Source: Propionibacteriaceae bacterium (GTDB lineage Bacteria > Actinomycetota > Actinomycetes > Propionibacteriales > Propionibacteriaceae). Taken from it: a stretch of DNA of 9,069 nt. Below are positions 6,800 to 9,069 of this stretch, one piece after another. Each line of letters begins with the position of its first letter. Positions within the stretch are counted from its first letter, which is position 1. Position numbers and translations under genes: made by a program. The notes beneath the pieces were generated by a model. It was given only the letters and a program-made list of their open reading frames with translations. It was not told the DNA's origin and did not search any database. Location of the stretch: the NCBI GenBank assembly GCA_024636075.1, contig JAGXHS010000078.1, positions 1 to 9,069 on the forward strand, written 5' to 3'.

Positions 6800-6834
6800 G
6801 ATGCCTCCGATCGCCGGTGTGAGAGGATCCAAAG
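6800..6834. promoter_or_regulatory. 35-bp divergent control region between the NRDE gene and coaBC
   Basis: The two start codons point away from each other with 35 bp between them. That space already holds both ribosome binding sites (CCTCC at 6804-6808 for the minus strand and GAGAGGA at 6821-6827 for the plus strand). The -35 and -10 elements of each gene must therefore overlap the opposite gene's coding region or leader. CATGAT at 6797-6802 is a weak -10 candidate for coaBC, without a good -35 partner. No operator dyad is evident. Confidence 0.45.
6804..6808 (-). promoter_or_regulatory. Ribosome binding site fixing the NRDE-gene start
   Basis: GGAGG on the minus strand lies four bases before the ATG at 6799-6797. 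It lies downstream of the alternative start at 6832, so it favours the shorter protein with the family's Met-Cys beginning. Confidence 0.65.
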
Positions 6835-8052
6835 ATGTTCGTGGTTGTTGGAGTGAGTGGTGGTATCGCAGCCTACAAGACCGTCCATCTCGTTCGGCTG
6901 CTCATCCTGGCCGGCCACGAGGTGCACGTCATTCCGACGCAGGACTCGCTGAGGTTCGTGGGCACCTCGACGTGGGAGTCGATCAGCCGCAACGCGGTGA
7001 CCACCTCCGTGCACGACGACGTTGCCCGGGTCCGCCACGTGGCGCTCGGCCAGGCCGCCGACCTCGTCATCGTCGCACCCGCCACGGCCAACACGCTGGC
7101 GCGGATGGCCGCCGGCCTTGCCGACAACCTGCTCGGTACCACCCTGCTGGCCACCGCAGCGCCCGTCGTCGTCGCACCCGCCATGCACACCGAGATGTGG
7201 TCACACCCCGCCACCCAGCAGAACATGGCGACCCTTCGTGGGCGCGGTGTCCACGTCGTCGGACCCGCCGACGGGCCGCTGACTGGCGGCGATTCCGGCC
7301 CCGGCCGGATGTCTGAGCCCGAGGAGATCTTCGAGGCGGCATTGGCCACAGTCTCCGGGGACGCTGACCTCGCGGGGCTGCGCGTTGTGGTGTCCACCGG
7401 CGGCACCCGGGAGCCGATCGACCCCGTCCGTTTCCTCGGCAACCGATCCAGCGGGCGACAGGGCGTCGAGGTGGCGCTGGCGGCCGCCCGGCGAGGCGCC
7501 CGGGTCAGGCTCGTCGCCGCCCACGTCGGCGACGGGGTGCTGGCCGAAGCATCCCGGCACCCCCGGGTCGAGGTCGTGCGCGCCGGGGCTGCGGTGGAAC
7601 TCCGGGATGCCGTCGTGGACGCCGCCGTCGATGCCGACGTCGTCGTCATGGTGGCCGCCGTCGCCGACTACCGGGTCCTGGAGGCGTCCGACGAGAAACT
7701 GTCGAAACGGGGACAGGAGGGGCTCACCCTGGAGCTCGTCCAGAACCCGGACATCCTGGCCGGGCTGATGCAGGACCGTCGCCCAGGCCAGACGATTGTC
7801 GGTTTCGCCGCCGAGACTGCCGACACCGTTGACGAACTGGTCGCCAAGGGCCGTGCGAAGCGTCGCCGCAAGGGGGTCGACCTGCTCGCCGTCAACGAGG
7901 TCGGCTGGGTCAAGGGCTTCGAGTCCGCTGACAACGCACTGCTCATCCTGGACGACCACGACGATGTGGTCGCGCAGGCGCAGGGCTCCAAACGCGACGT
8001 CGCCGACGCCGTGTGGGATGCGGTGCTCGCGGTTCGCGGCCCTGCGCAGTGA
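6835..8052 (+). CDS. coaBC: Bifunctional phosphopantothenoylcysteine decarboxylase / phosphopantothenate-cysteine ligase
   Basis: The 405-residue protein performs two consecutive steps of coenzyme A synthesis in the cytoplasm: joining 4'-phosphopantothenate to cysteine (CoaB) and FMN-dependent decarboxylation of the product (CoaC). The CoaC half (1-about 175) shows GVSGGIAAYK (6-15), His68, APATANTLARMAAGLADNLL (81-100), APAMHTEMW (114-122) and LTGGDSGPGRM (149-159). The CoaB half (about 180-405) shows GGTREPID (189-196), FLGNRSSGRQG (200-210, with Asn203), AAVADY (274-279), EKLSKRG (287-293), NPDIL (304-308) and VGFAAET (322-328). His in place of Asn in PAMH and the absence of a flap Cys match what I remember of other actinobacterial CoaBC, so they are not defects. 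GAGAGGA lies seven bases before the ATG. The usual actinobacterial neighbours (gmk, rpoZ upstream; metK, priA downstream) are absent here. The gene is divergent from the NRDE/TANGO2 gene. Confidence 0.96.
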   Translation: MFVVVGVSGGIAAYKTVHLVRLLILAGHEVHVIPTQDSLRFVGTSTWESISRNAVTTSVHDDVARVRHVALGQAADLVIVAPATANTLARMAAGLADNLLGTTLLATAAPVVVAPAMHTEMWSHPATQQNMATLRGRGVHVVGPADGPLTGGDSGPGRMSEPEEIFEAALATVSGDADLAGLRVVVSTGGTREPIDPVRFLGNRSSGRQGVEVALAAARRGARVRLVAAHVGDGVLAEASRHPRVEVVRAGAAVELRDAVVDAAVDADVVVMVAAVADYRVLEASDEKLSKRGQEGLTLELVQNPDILAGLMQDRRPGQTIVGFAAETADTVDELVAKGRAKRRRKGVDLLAVNEVGWVKGFESADNALLILDDHDDVVAQAQGSKRDVADAVWDAVLAVRGPAQ

Positions 8053-8370
8053 TCCAAACCGCCATGGCGGGGGGCACCGCCACAGATGCGTTCGAACTCA
8101 CCTACTGCTGCGCCCGGTGTTCGGGAAGAAGAAGCAGGGCGCCAGCTTCGGACACTCCAAAGCAGTAACCCTGCGCCTGGCGATCGCCTCCCATCGCTCG
8201 CGCACATCAACCAGATGGTCGACCCAGGACCACCATCGGGTTGAGCGCCCGCTGCACCGAACGGACGACCAGCGTTCAATCCGCTGGGCGGTCACATCCA
8301 AGTGCCGCGAACTTAGAGTGGATGAATGTCAACCTCCGCATCCAACAATATGAAGCCCAAGGAGAACAAT
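8053..8370 (+). other. Stretch without a recognisable gene, 3' of coaBC and 5' of the membrane-protein pair
   Basis: Translating all frames gives only short Arg/Ser/His-rich peptides with no domain I recognise, the longest minus-strand frame being 67 codons at 8098-8301. A 12-bp palindrome, CCGCCATGGCGG (8059-8070), follows the coaBC stop. A stem-loop CCAGCG-TTCAATC-CGCTGG lies at 8269-8287. Neither has a T-run. The promoter of the following pair should lie near the right end, where TAGAGT at 8315-8320 is a weak -10-like hexamer. Confidence 0.45.
8359..8364 (+). promoter_or_regulatory. Ribosome binding site fixing the start at 8371
   Basis: AAGGAG is followed by six bases and the ATG at 8371. 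An earlier in-frame ATG at 8326 has no comparable motif and would add 15 polar residues (MSTSASNN...) before the same protein. Confidence 0.75.
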
Positions 8371-8841
8371 ATGACCACATCACAGACCGCCGTCCTCCCG
8401 CACAGCACGCCCGTCGCCGGTGTTCTCCGCCGGCTCGGCTGGGTGGTTCTGGTGGCAGTCGCCGCAGCGACGGCAGCGGATCTCGGCCTCTACTACGCCG
8501 CGGGTGTCCTCTTCCCGGAGGTGACGGTCTGGCCCGGCGCCGGGCCGATACAGATCGTCGGCGCGAACCTCGCCTACCTCATGGTGGGCGCACTGACTCT
8601 GCTGTTCCTCGCTCGGTTCTCGCGGCGTCCGGCACGCTCCTTCGTGATCCTGTCCGCGATCGGCCTGGTGCTGTCCTTCGGGGCGCCGATCGCGGCCGGC
8701 GTCGGCGACGGCTCCGGGACGGCTCCTGCGGCGGGCATCGCGACCGTCGTCACGCTGTGCCTCTTGCACGTCGTCTCGTACGCCGTCGGCGTCCCCCTGC
8801 TGGTGCGTCTGGGCCTGACCAGGAAGGGTGAGCAGTCATGA
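8371..8841 (+). CDS. Four-helix membrane protein (DUF6069-like)
   Basis: The 156-residue product has a polar N-terminus and four hydrophobic segments, at about 22-45, 62-82, 90-110 and 120-146, ending in a short basic tail. The layout resembles the DUF6069 family of small actinobacterial membrane proteins. Its marks are an Ala-rich first helix followed by an aromatic loop, an Arg-Arg turn at 85-86, an LSFGAP motif in helix 3, and a LCLLHVVSYAVGVPLL fourth helix with a buried His. The function of that family is not known, and the assignment is by eye. The stop overlaps the next start (ATGA at 8838-8841), so the two genes are almost certainly translated together. Confidence 0.8.
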   Translation: MTTSQTAVLPHSTPVAGVLRRLGWVVLVAVAAATAADLGLYYAAGVLFPEVTVWPGAGPIQIVGANLAYLMVGALTLLFLARFSRRPARSFVILSAIGLVLSFGAPIAAGVGDGSGTAPAAGIATVVTLCLLHVVSYAVGVPLLVRLGLTRKGEQS

Positions 8842-9069
8842 ACGAGCTCTTCTGGGTGCGGATCTTCGCCTACTCGGTTTTGCCACTGCTCCTTGCGTCG
8901 GCTCACATCCTGCTCGACCGCACGACCAGAACTCGTCCACGGCGCATCGAGATCTTCATCATGTACCTGCTGGCCATCAGCGTCGGAGCCAGCGGGCTCG
9001 GCGGCGCCTTCGGTCACCTCTTCCTCTCCGACCTCGTCGCCGAGGGGGTGGGCTGGCCCGCCGGAAGCC
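8838..9069 (+). CDS. Membrane protein, 5' part (DUF6790-like)
   Basis: The first 77 residues are visible and the frame runs off the window. It opens with a membrane helix (about 5-25), a basic loop (RTTRTRPRR, 28-36) and a second hydrophobic segment (about 38-58). GASGLGGAFGHLF and the GVGWPAGS motif follow. The conserved Gly-x-Phe-Gly-His and Gly-Trp-Pro-x-Gly-Ser signatures recall DUF6790-type membrane proteins of unknown function. The start ATG overlaps the TGA of the preceding gene, and an AGGAAGGGTGAG stretch 10-20 bases upstream can serve as ribosome binding site. The rest of the protein lies outside this window. Confidence 0.75.
   Translation, partial: MNELFWVRIFAYSVLPLLLASAHILLDRTTRTRPRRIEIFIMYLLAISVGASGLGGAFGHLFLSDLVAEGVGWPAGS

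Noticed and set aside
6492..7316. A 274-codon plus-strand frame across the NRDE gene and coaBC start
   Set aside because: It overlaps two well-supported genes in other frames and translates to Arg/Ser/Pro-rich sequence without motifs.
6835..8052. CoaBC lacking the Asn of PxMNxxMW and the flap Cys, as an inactive enzyme
   Set aside because: His at that position and a Cys-less LTGxDSGxGR flap are what I recall for functional actinobacterial CoaBC, so this is a lineage feature.
8087..8100. GTTCGAACTC-like string suggesting a tRNA T-loop
   Set aside because: No T-arm stem, acceptor stem or anticodon arm can be drawn around it.
8098..8301. A 67-codon minus-strand frame as a transposase remnant
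   Set aside because: No transposase motif, terminal inverted repeats or target duplications are visible; the peptide is not recognisable.

Overview
The window looks like chromosomal DNA from a high-GC Gram-positive bacterium (Actinomycetota, possibly near Propionibacteriales). Codon third positions are mostly G or C. Shine-Dalgarno motifs are clear. The CoaBC protein carries the actinobacterial motif variants PAMHTEMW and LTGGDSG in place of the proteobacterial PxMNxxMW and Cys-containing flap. I find no rRNA, tRNA, CRISPR array, insertion sequence or phage gene.

Layout, left to right. (1) At 2-100 is the 3' tail of a plus-strand gene, convergent with the next unit. (2) At 129-2168, on the minus strand, a probable two-gene unit encodes a secreted endonuclease/exonuclease/phosphatase-fold protein (1020-2168) followed by a class II glutamine-amidotransferase-like Ntn protein (129-968). 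(3) At 2169-2729 is a mostly non-coding stretch. It holds a 12-bp inverted repeat enclosing a small hairpin, and a 34-codon zinc-ribbon reading frame with a good ribosome binding site but no normal start codon. (4) At 2730-3470, minus strand, is a six-helix membrane protein of unknown role, in DNA of lower GC than its surroundings. (5) At 3757-5874, minus strand, is a complete glycogen-debranching enzyme (GlgX/isoamylase type). (6) At 6080-6799, minus strand, is an NRDE/TANGO2-family protein. It is divergent from, and only 35 bp away from, coaBC (6835-8052, plus strand), the bifunctional coenzyme A biosynthesis enzyme. (7) At 8053-8370 is a stretch with no recognisable gene. (8) From 8371 to the end, plus strand, is a translationally coupled pair of small membrane proteins (DUF6069-like, then DUF6790-like, the latter cut by the window edge).

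Most genes are ordinary housekeeping or accessory genes of one to two per unit. Two points stand out. The first is the tight divergent pairing of a TANGO2-family gene with coaBC, because eukaryotic TANGO2 has been linked to coenzyme A and acyl-CoA metabolism. The second is the start-less zinc-ribbon microprotein just downstream of the membrane-protein gene. I do not see a clear multi-gene novel system such as a defence island or biosynthetic cluster. Assignments come from motif recognition by eye, and no database search was run.
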